DNA of 64,000 bases, taken from Pseudomonas shirazensis. GTDB taxonomy: Bacteria > Pseudomonadota > Gammaproteobacteria > Pseudomonadales > Pseudomonadaceae. Under the pieces are notes generated by a model. The model saw only the letters and a program-made list of their open reading frames with translations. It was not told the DNA's origin and ran no database searches. Positions 7,637-17,769 of this stretch are shown here, piece after piece (positions within the stretch are counted from its first letter, which is position 1; every line of letters begins with the position of its first letter). The translations under genes and the position numbers were made by a program. The stretch lies in assembly GCF_014268785.2 (NCBI RefSeq), contig NZ_JABWRD020000001.1, positions 2,369,001 to 2,433,000 of the forward strand. The letters run 5' to 3'.

Positions 7637-7671
7637 CACCCCATTTGTTGCAACAGGTTTCATCTGCGCCG

Positions 7672-8871
7672 CTAAGCACCGGGGGCGCCTGCCTGCGGCT
7701 GCAAGCGTCGTCGAATCGGCTCGAATGCGGGGGTAGCCTTGCGCGCTATTGGATCTGCCGCGCCCTCATCAATGGCTTGCCAGTAACGCCATGGCACCTT
7801 GCCGGTGCCCAGCTCATAGTCCATGCCATCCCAGCTGTCTTCACGGAAGCTGTAGAAGGCCCAGTGCAGCGCGTTGCTGTCGGTAACTGCGAGCACGTCT
7901 TCTAGATATTGCTGGCAGCCGGGCAGACGGCGCATGCAACCGAACTCGCCGACCACCAGCCGCGAACGCGGCAGCTGCACGGCATCGGCCCAGTCCAGCG
8001 ACTGCTGCAGGTATGCCGCCACTCGCTGGCCGTCCCAATACTCTTCGCGCCCGGCGAACGGCACCGTACCCGGATAGGCCAATGGCACCTTGCGGGTCAT
8101 GTTGGGCGCGCTGGTGGCTGCGTACGGTTCGTACATATGCACGCTGTAGAGCAAGCGCTGATCAGCCAACGGCTCTGGCCAGTAACTGAACCCATCAGCC
8201 GCAGCAAACCAGCCGGCATCGAGCATGATCGGGGTGACGCTATCAACTTCTCGGACGGCTGCAATGATCTGCTTGTACAGCGCTGGCAGGTCGCGTGCGC
8301 CGCCCTGTTGCGCGGCGTACCACTGGCGCATCTGCTGGCGGTCGGCATGCTCGGCCAGCCCGCCCTGCTTTTCTGGCGCTGGTTCGTTGATCAAGTTGTA
8401 ACCAGCGACTGCCGGATGGTCCTTGAGCACGTCCGCCAAGTCACCCCAGAACGCAGCGGCCTGGTCCCAATAGCGTTTGTCTTGCCACAGGCGGTCATCG
8501 AATTGGCCTTGGTTGTTCTGCGACCAGCGCATACCCGGCAACGACAGCGGCGCGATAACCACCTTGAGCCCGGCGGCATGGGCGTGGTCGAGCACCTGAC
8601 GTAACTGACTCACGTCAGCAGCCGCCAAGCCTTGGTAGGCGTCGGCATCGCCGAGCAGGAAGTCGCGTTGCTCCGGGCGCCATTTGTCGTAGGACAACCG
8701 CACCCAGGTGGCGCCGTAGCCATGCAAGGCTTCGAAGTAGGCTTGGGTCGGTGGGAGCCGATTGAAACTGTTGCCGCCATGGCGCGGTGTATCCCAGAAA
8801 CTCATCAGATCGGCCGCAGTAACGTGCGCGCTGGTCAGGAGCAACAGGCTGGCGAGAATCCACTGACGCAT
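7672..8871 (-). CDS. Secreted glycoside hydrolase family 5 protein
   Basis: 399 residues from ATG 8871, which has a GGAGG site eight bases upstream; the longer frame to 8937 has no ribosome site. A signal peptide (1-20, ending HVTAA) is followed by a (beta/alpha)8 cellulase-type domain. The acid/base Glu is in GYNLINEPAPE, the nucleophile Glu in LVVGEFGCMRR, and the Trp/Arg motifs TWVRLSYDKW and HWAFYSFREDSWDGMDYELG are typical of GH5/endoglucanase-like enzymes. The likely reaction is hydrolysis of a beta-1,4- or beta-1,3-glycan; pseudomonads also use GH5-like proteins on their own exopolysaccharides. It follows the cob operon by 126 bases, but no functional link to B12 is evident. Confidence 0.8.
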   Translation of the reverse strand: MRQWILASLLLLTSAHVTAADLMSFWDTPRHGGNSFNRLPPTQAYFEALHGYGATWVRLSYDKWRPEQRDFLLGDADAYQGLAAADVSQLRQVLDHAHAAGLKVVIAPLSLPGMRWSQNNQGQFDDRLWQDKRYWDQAAAFWGDLADVLKDHPAVAGYNLINEPAPEKQGGLAEHADRQQMRQWYAAQQGGARDLPALYKQIIAAVREVDSVTPIMLDAGWFAAADGFSYWPEPLADQRLLYSVHMYEPYAATSAPNMTRKVPLAYPGTVPFAGREEYWDGQRVAAYLQQSLDWADAVQLPRSRLVVGEFGCMRRLPGCQQYLEDVLAVTDSNALHWAFYSFREDSWDGMDYELGTGKVPWRYWQAIDEGAADPIARKATPAFEPIRRRLQPQAGAPGA

Positions 8872-8997
8872 GAGCAGTGCCTCCAAGGTAGAGGTTAACG
8901 GGCGGCCGAGGATACGCCCGCCCCTGCTCAGCGGCATCTAATGAACGATTGCCGCAAATTGCGCGATATTTCCAAACATGTTCCGACCGCATATGAC

Positions 8998-9738
8998 TCA
9001 GGCCAGTGGCATCAAGGCCAGGCTCAGCACCACTGTCAGCTCCAGCAATTCCAGTACGGCACCGGCGGTATCGCCGGTAGTACCACCCAGCCGACGGCAC
9101 ATCGCCCGGCGCAGGCCGATAAACACCAGCAACGCCAGCAGCCCTGTCCACAGCGCAGCCCAGCCGCCGAGCCAGACGCAGCCCAGCACGGTGGCGAGCA
9201 GGACTCCGTTGCCGGCGCGACGCGGCAAGTGCTCTGCCAGGGCTTGCCCCAGGCCACCTGCGCGCACATACGGAGTACTCAGGAACAACCCAAGCATCGC
9301 CGCCCGCCCAACTACAGGCGCCAGCAGCAGCCAAGCCCCCGCGCCGCGCTCGATCAATACCCACAGCGCGCAGAATTTGAGCAGCAGCACCAGCATCAGG
9401 GTGACCACTGCAATCGGCCCGCTGCGCGGGTCTTTCATGATCAGCAGCGTGCGTTCACGATCACCGAAGCCGCCCAGCCAGGCATCGGCGCTGTCGGCCA
9501 GTCCATCCAGGTGCAGCGCCCCGCTGAGCAGTACCCACAGTGTCAGCAGCAGGGCAGCCTGCAACGGCGCGGCGGTGCCTTGCAAGAGGTAGCTGGCCAG
9601 CCACAGCAGCACGCCAAACAGCAAGCCCACCAACGGATAGAACAGCAACGAGCGGCCCATCTGACGCGCCTCGGGCATGCCTGCCAAGGTCACGGGCAGG
9701 CTGCTGAGAAACTGCAGGGCGATCCACCAGGGCAGCAT
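8998..9738 (-). CDS. cobS: Adenosylcobinamide-GDP ribazoletransferase CobS (CobV)
   Basis: 246 residues, last gene of the operon. CobS joins adenosyl-GDP-cobinamide to alpha-ribazole to give adenosylcobalamin (phosphate) at the inner membrane. The protein is strongly hydrophobic, with six or more membrane helices, and has the family motifs GALHLDGLADSADAWLGG, KDPRSGPIAV and GGTTGDTAGA. The start at 9738 is one base from the stop of cobC; a longer frame upstream would overlap that gene and lacks a ribosome site. Length matches the family. Confidence 0.9.
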   Translation of the reverse strand: MLPWWIALQFLSSLPVTLAGMPEARQMGRSLLFYPLVGLLFGVLLWLASYLLQGTAAPLQAALLLTLWVLLSGALHLDGLADSADAWLGGFGDRERTLLIMKDPRSGPIAVVTLMLVLLLKFCALWVLIERGAGAWLLLAPVVGRAAMLGLFLSTPYVRAGGLGQALAEHLPRRAGNGVLLATVLGCVWLGGWAALWTGLLALLVFIGLRRAMCRRLGGTTGDTAGAVLELLELTVVLSLALMPLA

Positions 9739-9739
9739 C

Positions 9740-10306
9740 TCAGAGCACCTCGTGAAGGATGCCGGCCTGCCACTGCAGGCGCGCCCGCGCACCGTGGCCG
9801 ACCTCGACCTGCAGCAACTGCTCACGCGGCAAGCCCCGCGCCCGCGCCAGCAGCAGGCGCATCACACCGCCGTGGGTCACCAGCAATACATGCCGCCCGG
9901 CATATTCGAGCGCAAGGCGGTCGATGGCCGCCAGCACCCGTTCAGCGAAGTCAGCCACGGGCTCGCCGCCGGGCGGCGTGTAGGCGTAAGGATCGGCCCA
10001 GAACCGGCCGAGCTGATCGGCCTGGTCCTGCATGATCTGCAGCGCGGTGCGCCCCTCCCAATCACCGAAGTGCAGTTCACGGATACCCGCTTCGCGCTGC
10101 ACCGGCAGCGCCAGTTGCTGCCCCAGCTCGTCGGCAAACAGTGCACAGCGCTGCAATGGCGAGGTGATCAGCGCCTGCCACGGAGCGGTCTGCTCCACTG
10201 CCGTACGCATCTGCGCCCACCCCTTGGCCGTCAGGGCGTCATCCAGGCTGCCACGCAGGCCGCCGCCCAGTTCGGTTTCGCCATGGCGCAGCAGGTCGAT
10301 GATCAT
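9740..10306 (-). CDS. cobC: Alpha-ribazole phosphatase-like histidine phosphatase CobC
   Basis: 188 residues of the histidine phosphatase superfamily: [12 protein letters not shown] carries the catalytic RHG, FGDWEGR and the second-His segment [14 protein letters not shown] complete the site. In this position it should remove phosphate from alpha-ribazole-5'-phosphate or adenosylcobalamin-phosphate. The ATG at 10306 overlaps the TGA of cobT as ATGA. In another context it would be called a phosphoglycerate-mutase-like protein; the specific name rests on the operon. Confidence 0.85.
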   Translation of the reverse strand: MIIDLLRHGETELGGGLRGSLDDALTAKGWAQMRTAVEQTAPWQALITSPLQRCALFADELGQQLALPVQREAGIRELHFGDWEGRTALQIMQDQADQLGRFWADPYAYTPPGGEPVADFAERVLAAIDRLALEYAGRHVLLVTHGGVMRLLLARARGLPREQLLQVEVGHGARARLQWQAGILHEVL

Positions 10307-11358
10307 GCCGGGCGATCCGCGACTGCCGCTTCGGCAAAGGTCGCCATTTGCCCGTGCAGCGCGCAGGCCAGCCGCAGCAGCGGCACCGCCAGAGCTGCGC
10401 CACTGCCCTCGCCCAGACGCAGGCCGAGGGCCAGCAACGGCTCGGCGTGCAGCGCCTCGAGCAGCACCTGATGGCCCGGCTCGGCGCCCTGATGGGCAAA
10501 CAACAGCCAAGGCCGGCACTGCGGATTGAGGCGCACGGCGACCAGCGCCGCGACGCTGCAGATAAAGCCGTCGACCAGAACTGCAACACCCTGCTGGGCA
10601 CAGCCCAGATAAGCCCCCACCAGCGCGGCAATTTCAAAGCCGCCGACACAGGCCAGCGCCCGCAGCGGGTCATCTGCCTGCAGGCCATGCAGTTTCAGCG
10701 CGCGCTCGATCACGGCGGCCTTGTGTTGCACGCCGGCACTGTCCAGGCCAGTGCCCGGGCCACTCAGTTCACGCGCTGGGCAAGCCAGCAGCACGCTGGC
10801 CAGGGCCGCCGCAGCAGTGGTGTTGCCGATGCCCATCTCACCGCCAATAAACAGCTGAGTACCCTGCTCGGCAGCACGCTGGGCGCTGTCGCGGCCGGCC
10901 TGCAGGGCGGCCTGCAATTGCGCGTCGGTCATCGCTGGCTGCTGAGCGAAGTTGGCGGTACCGGCCCCCAGTTGCAGGTGGCGTACACCTGGCAGCTGCA
11001 GGCTTGGCTCGATGGTACCGAGGTCGACCACCTCAAGGCTCGCACCCAATTGCCGCGCCAGTACGCTGATCGCCGCACCGCCGCCGACAAAGTTACGCAG
11101 CATCTGCCCGGTCACTGCCTGCGGGTAGGCCGAGATGCCCTCTGCGACTACGCCATGGTCACCGGCAAAAATGCTGATGGCGACCTGCTCCAGGCTTGGC
11201 CGCTCGCGGCCCTGCAGGCCGGCCAGGGTCAGCGTAAGGGTTTCCAGCTGACCGAGTGAGCCGGCCGGTTTGGTCAATTGCTGCTGACGCGCACGGGCCT
11301 GTTCGATGGCGGCGTGATCAACAGCTTGGCAGGCATCACGCCACCAGAAAGTGTTCAT
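10303..11358 (-). CDS. cobT: Nicotinate-nucleotide:DMB phosphoribosyltransferase CobT
   Basis: 351 residues, the usual length. The enzyme makes alpha-ribazole-5'-phosphate from nicotinate mononucleotide and 5,6-dimethylbenzimidazole, the base supplied by BluB from the same operon. Visible motifs include [10 protein letters not shown] near the N-terminus, [44 protein letters not shown] and the C-terminal SHEGAEPGH-like segment [13 protein letters not shown] with [15 protein letters not shown], holding the catalytic Glu. It overlaps its neighbours at both ends by four bases (ATGA). In the Pseudomonas denitrificans naming this is CobU. Confidence 0.92.
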   Translation of the reverse strand: MNTFWWRDACQAVDHAAIEQARARQQQLTKPAGSLGQLETLTLTLAGLQGRERPSLEQVAISIFAGDHGVVAEGISAYPQAVTGQMLRNFVGGGAAISVLARQLGASLEVVDLGTIEPSLQLPGVRHLQLGAGTANFAQQPAMTDAQLQAALQAGRDSAQRAAEQGTQLFIGGEMGIGNTTAAAALASVLLACPARELSGPGTGLDSAGVQHKAAVIERALKLHGLQADDPLRALACVGGFEIAALVGAYLGCAQQGVAVLVDGFICSVAALVAVRLNPQCRPWLLFAHQGAEPGHQVLLEALHAEPLLALGLRLGEGSGAALAVPLLRLACALHGQMATFAEAAVADRPA

Positions 11359-11876
11359 AGAGCAGGTCCTTTAAGCATGAGAGGGAGGCCGGCGACCGTC
11401 AGCACTACGCGCTGGCAGCGCTCGGCCACTGCCTGGTGCAACAGGCCGGCCAGATCGACGTAGCGGCGGGTCAGTTCGCCCATGGGCACCACGCCCAGGC
11501 CGCTTTCGTTGCTCACCAGAATAAGCGTGCCCGGCAATCTCGGCAGGCACTCGAGCAGCGCATCGCGCTCGGCGGCGAGGCGCTCGGGGTCGTCGAGCAT
11601 GAGCAGGTTGGTCAGCCACAGGGTCAGGCAGTCGATCAGCAGGCAGCGGCCTTCGGCGGCTTCGGCGCGCAGCACAGCGGCGAGCTGCACGGGCTCTTCG
11701 ATCAGGCCCCAATGTGCCGGACGGCGCTGGCGATGCAACTGCACGCGCTCGTTCATTTCGCCGTCGAGGGGCTGGCTGGTGGCGATGTAAGTCACCGGCA
11801 GTCCGCAGCTGTCTGCCAGTTGCTCGGCCAGGCGGCTCTTGCCCGAGCGGGCACCACCCAGAATCAGACTATGCAT
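11355..11876 (-). CDS. cobP: Adenosylcobinamide kinase/guanylyltransferase CobP (CobU)
   Basis: 173 residues from ATG 11876. A P-loop opens the protein ([18 protein letters not shown]), followed by [20 protein letters not shown] with the guanylylated His, and [16 protein letters not shown]. It phosphorylates adenosylcobinamide and then transfers GMP to make adenosyl-GDP-cobinamide, the substrate of CobS. The C-terminal [20 protein letters not shown] is the family signature. A longer frame (MESPP...) exists, but the chosen Met gives the standard N-terminus. The start overlaps the end of cobQ by eight bases. Confidence 0.92.
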   Translation of the reverse strand: MHSLILGGARSGKSRLAEQLADSCGLPVTYIATSQPLDGEMNERVQLHRQRRPAHWGLIEEPVQLAAVLRAEAAEGRCLLIDCLTLWLTNLLMLDDPERLAAERDALLECLPRLPGTLILVSNESGLGVVPMGELTRRYVDLAGLLHQAVAERCQRVVLTVAGLPLMLKGPAL

Positions 11877-13332
11877 GGGCGGCGACTCCACACAGTTGGC
11901 GCAATTGGTCAGTGTCCAGGTGCTTTTCGATCAGGTCAGCCAGGCGCTCGATATCGCGCTCGCGCAGTGCTTCATAGTCGATGCTCTGCACGGCTTCCAG
12001 GCCCGCCCAGCGCAGCAGCGCCGCGCAGGACTGGCTGCCTTCGAACAAGCCGTGCAGATAGGTCGCGAGGATCTGCCCATCAGCGCTGATTGCGCCGTCG
12101 CAGCGGCCGTCGGCCAAGACCACCGCAGGTCGCTCCAGCGCCGCGCCCTGGGTGACGCCAGCGTGGATCTCGTAGCCGGCCACCGGTGACTGCTCCAGCA
12201 GCAGTCTGCCGGCAACATTGCGCAATTGTTTGTCGGCTGCAAGTTCGGTGACGAAGTCGAGCAGGCCCAGACCCGGGCTGGTGCCTGCCGGACCCTCCAG
12301 CCCGAGCGGATCGCGCACTTCATGGCCGAGCATCTGCAAACCTCCACAAATGCCGATCAGCTTGCCGCCGTAGCGCAGGTGACGCTCGATGGCCGTGGCC
12401 CAGCCACGCTCGCGCAATTGAGCGAGGTCGGCGCGCACGCTCTTGGAGCCGGGCAGGATGATCAGGTCGGCCGGCGGGATCGGCTGGCCGGGCCCGATGA
12501 ACTGCAGATCGACCTGCGGATGCAGGCGCAGCGGGTCGAAATCGGTGTGGTTGCTGATCCGCGGCAGCACCGGCACGATCACCTTGAGCGCCCGCTCGGC
12601 CTTGGCCGGCTGGCGCGCATCGATGGCGTCCTCGGCCTCCAGGTGCAGATCGGTAACGTACGGCAGCACGCCCAGCACCGGTTTGCCGGTGCGCTGCTCG
12701 AGCCAGTCGAGGCCCGGCTGGAGCAAAGCGATGTCGCCACGAAAACGATTGATGACAAAACCTTTGACCCGCGCCTGCTCGCTGGCCGAGAGCAGCGCGA
12801 GGGTGCCCACCAGATGGGCGAACACGCCACCACGGTTGATATCAGCCACCAGAATCACCGGGCAGTCGACCGCCTCGGCAAAGCCCATGTTGGCAATGTC
12901 GCCAGCACGCAGGTTGATCTCGGCCGGCGAGCCGGCGCCTTCGACCATCACCACCGGATATGCCGCTTGCAGGCGTTGGTGCGAGGCCAGCACGGCCTGC
13001 ATGGCGATGGCCTTATAGTCGTGATAGGCGACCGCATTCATGCTGGTCACGGCGCGGCCATGGATAATCACCTGGGCACCGGTGTCACTGTTGGGCTTGA
13101 GCAGCACCGGGTTCATGTCGGTGTGCGGTGCCAGCCGGCACGCTTGCGCCTGCACAGCCTGGGCACGACCGATTTCGCCGCCGTCGGCAGTGACAGCACT
13201 GTTGAGCGCCATGTTCTGCGGTTTGAACGGCACCACGGCAACGCCCTGGCGCAGCAGCCAACGGCACAAGGCAGTCACCAGGGTGCTCTTGCCGGCGTCG
13301 GAGGTGGTGCCTTGCACCATGAGCGTGGTCAT
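11869..13332 (-). CDS. cobQ: Cobyric acid synthase CobQ (CbiP)
   Basis: 487 residues. CobQ amidates carboxyl groups b, d, e and g of adenosylcobyrinic acid a,c-diamide, using glutamine and ATP. The N-terminal DTBS-like ATPase domain has [20 protein letters not shown] and [20 protein letters not shown]; the C-terminal class-I glutamine amidotransferase-like domain (about 250-480) has the nucleophile Cys in [14 protein letters not shown] and the His in YEIHAGVT and TYLHGLFEG. Start and stop overlap cobD (ATGA) and cobP (eight bases). Confidence 0.93.
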   Translation of the reverse strand: MTTLMVQGTTSDAGKSTLVTALCRWLLRQGVAVVPFKPQNMALNSAVTADGGEIGRAQAVQAQACRLAPHTDMNPVLLKPNSDTGAQVIIHGRAVTSMNAVAYHDYKAIAMQAVLASHQRLQAAYPVVMVEGAGSPAEINLRAGDIANMGFAEAVDCPVILVADINRGGVFAHLVGTLALLSASEQARVKGFVINRFRGDIALLQPGLDWLEQRTGKPVLGVLPYVTDLHLEAEDAIDARQPAKAERALKVIVPVLPRISNHTDFDPLRLHPQVDLQFIGPGQPIPPADLIILPGSKSVRADLAQLRERGWATAIERHLRYGGKLIGICGGLQMLGHEVRDPLGLEGPAGTSPGLGLLDFVTELAADKQLRNVAGRLLLEQSPVAGYEIHAGVTQGAALERPAVVLADGRCDGAISADGQILATYLHGLFEGSQSCAALLRWAGLEAVQSIDYEALRERDIERLADLIEKHLDTDQLRQLCGVAAHA

Positions 13333-14321
13333 GCCGATTCCTTTTGATAGTCAGCCAGCGCCTGGGCCAGGCGCTGCTCTTCTGCCGCGCAGGCGGGCAG
13401 GCCGAAGCGCAGCGCTGCGGGGTGCTCGAACAGGCGCACGAGGATGCCGCGGCGGGCGAGAAATGCATGCAGATGACGGGCTTGTTCAAAACGCAGGTAC
13501 TGAAACAGCTCGCAGCCGCCGGTTGCGCTCAGGCCTGCGTCGTCCAGCACAGTCGCCAGGCGCTGGCTGGCCTGCGCGCAGCGGACGGTCTGGGCCAATT
13601 GCGCAGCGCTGTCGTTGAGGCAGGCCTGACCCAGCACGCGGGTCGGCCCCGGCACGGTCCACGGCCCGAGCAGTTCGGCCAGGCGGGCCAACAGGCTTGG
13701 TTCGGCCATGGCAAACCCCAGCCGCACACCGGCCAGGCCAAAGAATTTGCCGAACGAACGCAGCACGATCAGCCCCGGTCGCTCGGCACAGTCGACCACG
13801 CTTTGGGCTGGGCCGGTATCGATGAACGCCTCGTCGATCACCAGCCAAGCACCACGCCGAGCCAGCCGTGCATGCCAGGCAAGCAACTGCTCGCGCATGA
13901 ACAGCCGGCCGCTGGGGTTGTTGGGGTTGACCACAACAAGCACGTCGAGGCTATCCAGCACCTGCTCGACATCATCCTCGGCCAGCTCGATCAGTTGGTG
14001 CCCGGCACGCTGCCAGGCGTAGGGATGTTCGGCATAGCATGGCGTCAGCACCCCTACCCGGCCCGCCGCGCGCAGGTGTGGCAAGGCTTGAATGGCGGCC
14101 TGCGAGCCTGCCACGGGCAGCAGCTGCGTGGCGCCGTAGTAGTGACGCGCAGCTTGCTCCAGACCATCTTCGCTCTCCGGCAAGCGCGCCCAGGCAGCCT
14201 GCGCAATCGCCGGGATTGCAAAGGGCCATGGGGCAATACCGCTGGACAGGTCCAGCCACTGCTCGCGGGCAATCCCGTACTCACGCACTGCGCGTTGCAG
14301 GCGGCCGCCATGTTCAAGCAT
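13329..14321 (-). CDS. cobD: Threonine-phosphate decarboxylase CobD (CobC)
   Basis: 330 residues of the class I/II PLP aminotransferase fold. It makes (R)-1-amino-2-propanol phosphate, the linker attached by CbiB. The start [17 protein letters not shown] and [10 protein letters not shown] are typical; [23 protein letters not shown] and the PLP-lysine segment [16 protein letters not shown] follow in order. In Pseudomonas denitrificans naming it is CobC. It overlaps cbiB by eight bases and cobQ by four. Confidence 0.9.
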   Translation of the reverse strand: MLEHGGRLQRAVREYGIAREQWLDLSSGIAPWPFAIPAIAQAAWARLPESEDGLEQAARHYYGATQLLPVAGSQAAIQALPHLRAAGRVGVLTPCYAEHPYAWQRAGHQLIELAEDDVEQVLDSLDVLVVVNPNNPSGRLFMREQLLAWHARLARRGAWLVIDEAFIDTGPAQSVVDCAERPGLIVLRSFGKFFGLAGVRLGFAMAEPSLLARLAELLGPWTVPGPTRVLGQACLNDSAAQLAQTVRCAQASQRLATVLDDAGLSATGGCELFQYLRFEQARHLHAFLARRGILVRLFEHPAALRFGLPACAAEEQRLAQALADYQKESA

Positions 14322-15222
14322 TCAGATACGCTCCCAGACAGATCAGCAGCAGCCACAACCAGACGCCGCGTTGCACCAGGCTCCAGCCGCGCTCGATGGC
14401 GTCGGCATCGGCCGGTGGCCCCTCGCCCAGCTGCGGCCGCTCGTGCAGCTCGCCGTGATAAACCGCAGGGCCACCCAGCTCGACACCGAGCGCACCGGCA
14501 CCGCTGGCCATCACCGGGCCTGCGTTGGGGCTGTCCCACAGCGGCGCCTGACGCCGCCAGCAGGTCAGCGCCAGGCGGGTCTTGCCGAGCAGCGCGTAAG
14601 TAAGGGCGACCAGCCTTGCAGGAATGTAGTTGAGGACGTCGTCGATGCGCGCCGCCGCCCAGCCGAAGCGCTCGAAGCGTTCGTTGCGATAGCCCCACAT
14701 GGCATCGAGCGTGTTGCTCAGCCGGTACAGCACCACCCCGGGCGCACCGGCGATGATGAACCAGAACAAAGCAGCAAACACTGCATCGCTGCCGTTCTCC
14801 AGGACTGATTCGCTGGCAGCGCGGGCGACGGCAGTTTCGTCCAGTTCAGCGGTCTCGCGGCTGACCAGGTAGCCGACCCGACGCCGGGCTTCGGCCAGAT
14901 CACCGCGGCGCAGTGCGTCAGCCACCGGCATTACGTGCTCACCCAGGCTACGCAGCCCCAACGCACAGTACAGCGCCAGCACATCGACCAGCCAGCCGAT
15001 CAGCGGCAGCCAGGACAGCAACAGTGCCAGCAAGGTCAACGGCACCACGGCCAGGAACCAGGCGCTGACGCCATGGCTGCGCCAGCCGCGACCACCCGCA
15101 TTCAGGCGCTGCTCCAGGCGTGCGGCAAAATTGCCGAAAGCAACCAGCGGGTGGCGCCGTTTCGGCTCACCCAGCAGCGCGTCGAGGGCAACACCGGCGA
15201 CGGTCAGCAAGGCCACGCTCAT
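14314..15222 (-). CDS. cbiB: Adenosylcobinamide-phosphate synthase CbiB (CobD)
   Basis: 302 residues from ATG 15222, whose A-T-G overlaps the TGA of bluB; an in-frame Met five codons upstream is less likely. The membrane protein attaches aminopropanol (phosphate) to adenosylcobyric acid. It starts with a helix and [17 protein letters not shown], and has the family's conserved RDTAELD-like motif as [15 protein letters not shown], then [18 protein letters not shown] and [18 protein letters not shown]. Four or five membrane segments are visible. It lies between bluB and cobD. Confidence 0.92.
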   Translation of the reverse strand: MSVALLTVAGVALDALLGEPKRRHPLVAFGNFAARLEQRLNAGGRGWRSHGVSAWFLAVVPLTLLALLLSWLPLIGWLVDVLALYCALGLRSLGEHVMPVADALRRGDLAEARRRVGYLVSRETAELDETAVARAASESVLENGSDAVFAALFWFIIAGAPGVVLYRLSNTLDAMWGYRNERFERFGWAAARIDDVLNYIPARLVALTYALLGKTRLALTCWRRQAPLWDSPNAGPVMASGAGALGVELGGPAVYHGELHERPQLGEGPPADADAIERGWSLVQRGVWLWLLLICLGAYLNA

Positions 15223-15869
15223 GCGCGTTCTCCCCATTGGTTTTCGTAGAGCATGGCGCTCAGTGGCTGTTGTTCGGCCCAGTTTTCCAGGGCCAGCATC
15301 GGTGCTGGGTAGAACGCCTCGACCGGGCCCAGGCAGAGCACCGCCACCGGCTTGGCATCGGCTGGCATGGCCAGCAGCTCGGCCAGTGCCTGCGGGTCGA
15401 ACAACGATACCCAGCCCATGCCCAGGCCTTCGGCGCGCGCGGCCAGCCAGAGGTTCTGGATCGCGCAGGCGAGCGAGGCCAGGTCCATTTCCGGCAGGGT
15501 GCGGCGGCCGAAGATGTGCGCTTCGCGCTTGTCCATCAGCGCTGCCACCCAGAGCTCGGCGCAGTCGTTGATGCCTTCGACCTTGAGCTTCATGAATTCG
15601 TCGGAGCGCTCGCCAAGGGCTTCGGCGGTGCGCGCCCGCTCCTGCTCGACCAGTGTCTGGATGCGTCCGCGCAAGTCGCGCTGACTGATGCGGATAAACC
15701 GCCACGGTTGCATCAGGCCAACACTGGGGGCCTGATGCGCGGCCGCCAGCAGGCGTGTAAGCACCTGCGGCGCTACTTCGCCACCGGCAAAGTGGCGCAT
15801 GTCGCGGCGCTCACCGATCGCCCGGTAGACCGCGGCGCGTTCGGCATCGGAGAAGGCATGCTCGCTCAT
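15219..15869 (-). CDS. bluB: 5,6-dimethylbenzimidazole synthase BluB
   Basis: 216 residues of the nitroreductase-like BluB family, which cleaves reduced FMN with oxygen to form 5,6-dimethylbenzimidazole, the lower ligand base of B12. Motifs: [28 protein letters not shown], and [16 protein letters not shown]. Its presence shows that the lower ligand is made aerobically, and the base then goes to CobT four genes downstream. Overlaps with cobB and cbiB are both ATGA. Confidence 0.92.
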   Translation of the reverse strand: MSEHAFSDAERAAVYRAIGERRDMRHFAGGEVAPQVLTRLLAAAHQAPSVGLMQPWRFIRISQRDLRGRIQTLVEQERARTAEALGERSDEFMKLKVEGINDCAELWVAALMDKREAHIFGRRTLPEMDLASLACAIQNLWLAARAEGLGMGWVSLFDPQALAELLAMPADAKPVAVLCLGPVEAFYPAPMLALENWAEQQPLSAMLYENQWGERA

Positions 15870-17161
15870 GGTCGCAACAGCGCCGCCGCCGCGTGTGGGT
15901 CGGAGGGGAAATAGAAGTGCACGTAAGAAGCCGTCAGCCGGCCCAGGCGGTACACCGCCTCGTTGCCGCGGCCGCCGTTGGGGCTGAGGCCACGGGCGAT
16001 TGGCTCCAGCTCGCTGGTGGTCAACGAGTGGTGATAGGTGTGTCCGCGCAGGGTGCCTTCGGGCAGTTCCACCGCTTGCAGGGCCAGTGCTGCCAGGCGC
16101 TTCTGCATCACCGCCTCGCCAGTCAACAAACCAACCAGCGCGGCGCGTTCACCGGCAACATCGGTCAGGTTTTCAAGCAGGTAGAGCATGCCGCCGCACT
16201 CGGCCAAAAGCGGCTTGCCAACATTATGGTGAGCGCGAATCGCGTCCAGCATCGGCGTATTGGCGGCCAGCGCATGGTGGTGCAATTCGGGGTAGCCGCC
16301 TGGCAGATATAGGCTGTCGACCTGCGGCAGCTCGCTGTCGTGCAGCGGCGAGAAAAACTCCAGCTGAGCCCCCATGGCCCGCAGCAAGTCGAGGTTGGCG
16401 CCATAGATGAAGGCAAATGCTTCGTCTTGCGCCACACCGATGCGCACCCCGGCCAACGAGGGCAACGGTGCTGGCAAAGCGGGGCCATCGAAGCTCACCG
16501 CTGGCGGCAGCGCTGCATCGCAGCTGCCAGCCAGGGCCTCGGCGGCGGCGTCGAGGCGCTGGTCAAGGTCGTTCAGTTCGCTGGCTTGCACCAGGCCCAG
16601 GTGGCGACTCGGCAGCTCGATGCCGCGCTCGCGCGACAGCCCGCCGTACCAGCGCAGGCCTTCGGTCAGGCTGCCTTCAAGTAGTTGCGCGTGGCGCAGG
16701 CTGCCAACCCGATTGGCCAGCACCCCGGCGAACGGCAAATCGGCCTGGTAGCGTGCCAGGCCCAGGGCCAGCGCACCAAAGGTCTGGGCCATGGCGGTAC
16801 CGTCGATCACCGCCAGCACCGGAACGCCGAAATGGCGCGCCAGATCAGCGCTGGACGGAGTGCCATCGAACAAGCCCATGACCCCTTCGATGAGGATCAG
16901 GTCGGCCTCGCCGGCAGCTTCCCAGAGCAGTCGCCGGCTCTCTTGCGCGCCAATCATCCACAGATCGAGCTGGTACACCGGTGCGCCGCTGGCCCGCTCC
17001 AGAATCATCGGGTCGAGAAAGTCCGGACCGCACTTGAACACCCGCACCTTGCGCCCGAGGTTGCGGTGCAAGCGCGCCAGGGCTGCGGTCACGGTGGTCT
17101 TGCCCTGCCCGGAAGCGGGCGCTGCGATCAGCACCGCCGGGCACCGGCGCGGGTCACTCAT
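15866..17161 (-). CDS. cobB: Cobyrinic acid a,c-diamide synthase CobB (CbiA)
   Basis: 431 residues. The N-terminal P-loop domain begins VLIAAPASGQGKTTVTAALA with FKCGPDFLDPMILERASG. The C-terminal glutamine amidotransferase domain has YLPGGYPELHHHALAAN and the nucleophile Cys in GKPLLAECGGMLYLLE. It amidates the a and c side chains of cobyrinic (hydrogenobyrinic) acid. Because it uses finished corrin substrate while no ring-building cob genes are here, the first half of the pathway must lie elsewhere in the genome. ATGA overlaps join it to cobO and bluB. Confidence 0.93.
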   Translation of the reverse strand: MSDPRRCPAVLIAAPASGQGKTTVTAALARLHRNLGRKVRVFKCGPDFLDPMILERASGAPVYQLDLWMIGAQESRRLLWEAAGEADLILIEGVMGLFDGTPSSADLARHFGVPVLAVIDGTAMAQTFGALALGLARYQADLPFAGVLANRVGSLRHAQLLEGSLTEGLRWYGGLSRERGIELPSRHLGLVQASELNDLDQRLDAAAEALAGSCDAALPPAVSFDGPALPAPLPSLAGVRIGVAQDEAFAFIYGANLDLLRAMGAQLEFFSPLHDSELPQVDSLYLPGGYPELHHHALAANTPMLDAIRAHHNVGKPLLAECGGMLYLLENLTDVAGERAALVGLLTGEAVMQKRLAALALQAVELPEGTLRGHTYHHSLTTSELEPIARGLSPNGGRGNEAVYRLGRLTASYVHFYFPSDPHAAAALLRP

Positions 17162-17769
17162 AGTTCCACGCCCTTCTGCGCGCGGATACCGGCCTGGAAG
17201 GCGTGCTTGAGCATGCCCATCTCGGTGACGGTGTCGGCCAGTTCGACCATTTCCGGTTTGGCGCCGCGGCCGGTGACGATCACGTGCTGCATTGGCGGAC
17301 GAGCCTGAATGTCACTGAGCACCTGGTCCAGATCGAGGTAACCATGCTTGAGGGCGATGTTCAGCTCATCCAGCACAACGAAATGAATCGACGGGTTCTG
17401 CAGCATTTGCCGCGATACTGCCCAGGCGGCTTCTGCCGCGGCGATGTCGCGCTGGCGGTCCTGGGTTTCCCAGGTGAAGCCCTCGCCCATCACGTGGTAG
17501 CGCACCTGCTCAGGGAAACGGCGGAAGAACAGCTCCTCGCCGGTGCTGTTGCGGCCCTTGATGAACTGCACCACGCCGCACTGCATGTCATGGCCCAGCG
17601 CGCGGGCGAGCATGCCGAAAGCCGAGCTGCTTTTGCCCTTGCCATTACCGGTCAGCACCAGCAGCAGGCCGCATTGATTGGGAGAGTTGGCGATGCGCTC
17701 GTCGATGATCGCCTTTTTGCGCTGCATGCGCGCCAGGTGGCGTTCGTCGCGTTCGGGGTTGTCGCTCAT
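17158..17769 (-). CDS. cobO: Cob(I)yrinic acid a,c-diamide adenosyltransferase CobO (BtuR)
   Basis: 203 residues from ATG 17769, with GGAGA eight bases upstream. The P-loop GLLLVLTGNGKGKSSSAFGM and the motifs GVVQFIKG, FTWETQDRQRD and VVLDELNIALKHGYLD identify the CobA/CobO/BtuR family, which transfers the 5'-deoxyadenosyl group of ATP to the cobalt of corrinoids. First gene of the ten-gene operon. The leader holds a cobalamin riboswitch, two competing pairings that involve the ribosome site, and a 36-codon leader ORF whose TGA overlaps this ATG, so translation is the likely control point. Confidence 0.93.
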   Translation of the reverse strand: MSDNPERDERHLARMQRKKAIIDERIANSPNQCGLLLVLTGNGKGKSSSAFGMLARALGHDMQCGVVQFIKGRNSTGEELFFRRFPEQVRYHVMGEGFTWETQDRQRDIAAAEAAWAVSRQMLQNPSIHFVVLDELNIALKHGYLDLDQVLSDIQARPPMQHVIVTGRGAKPEMVELADTVTEMGMLKHAFQAGIRAQKGVEL

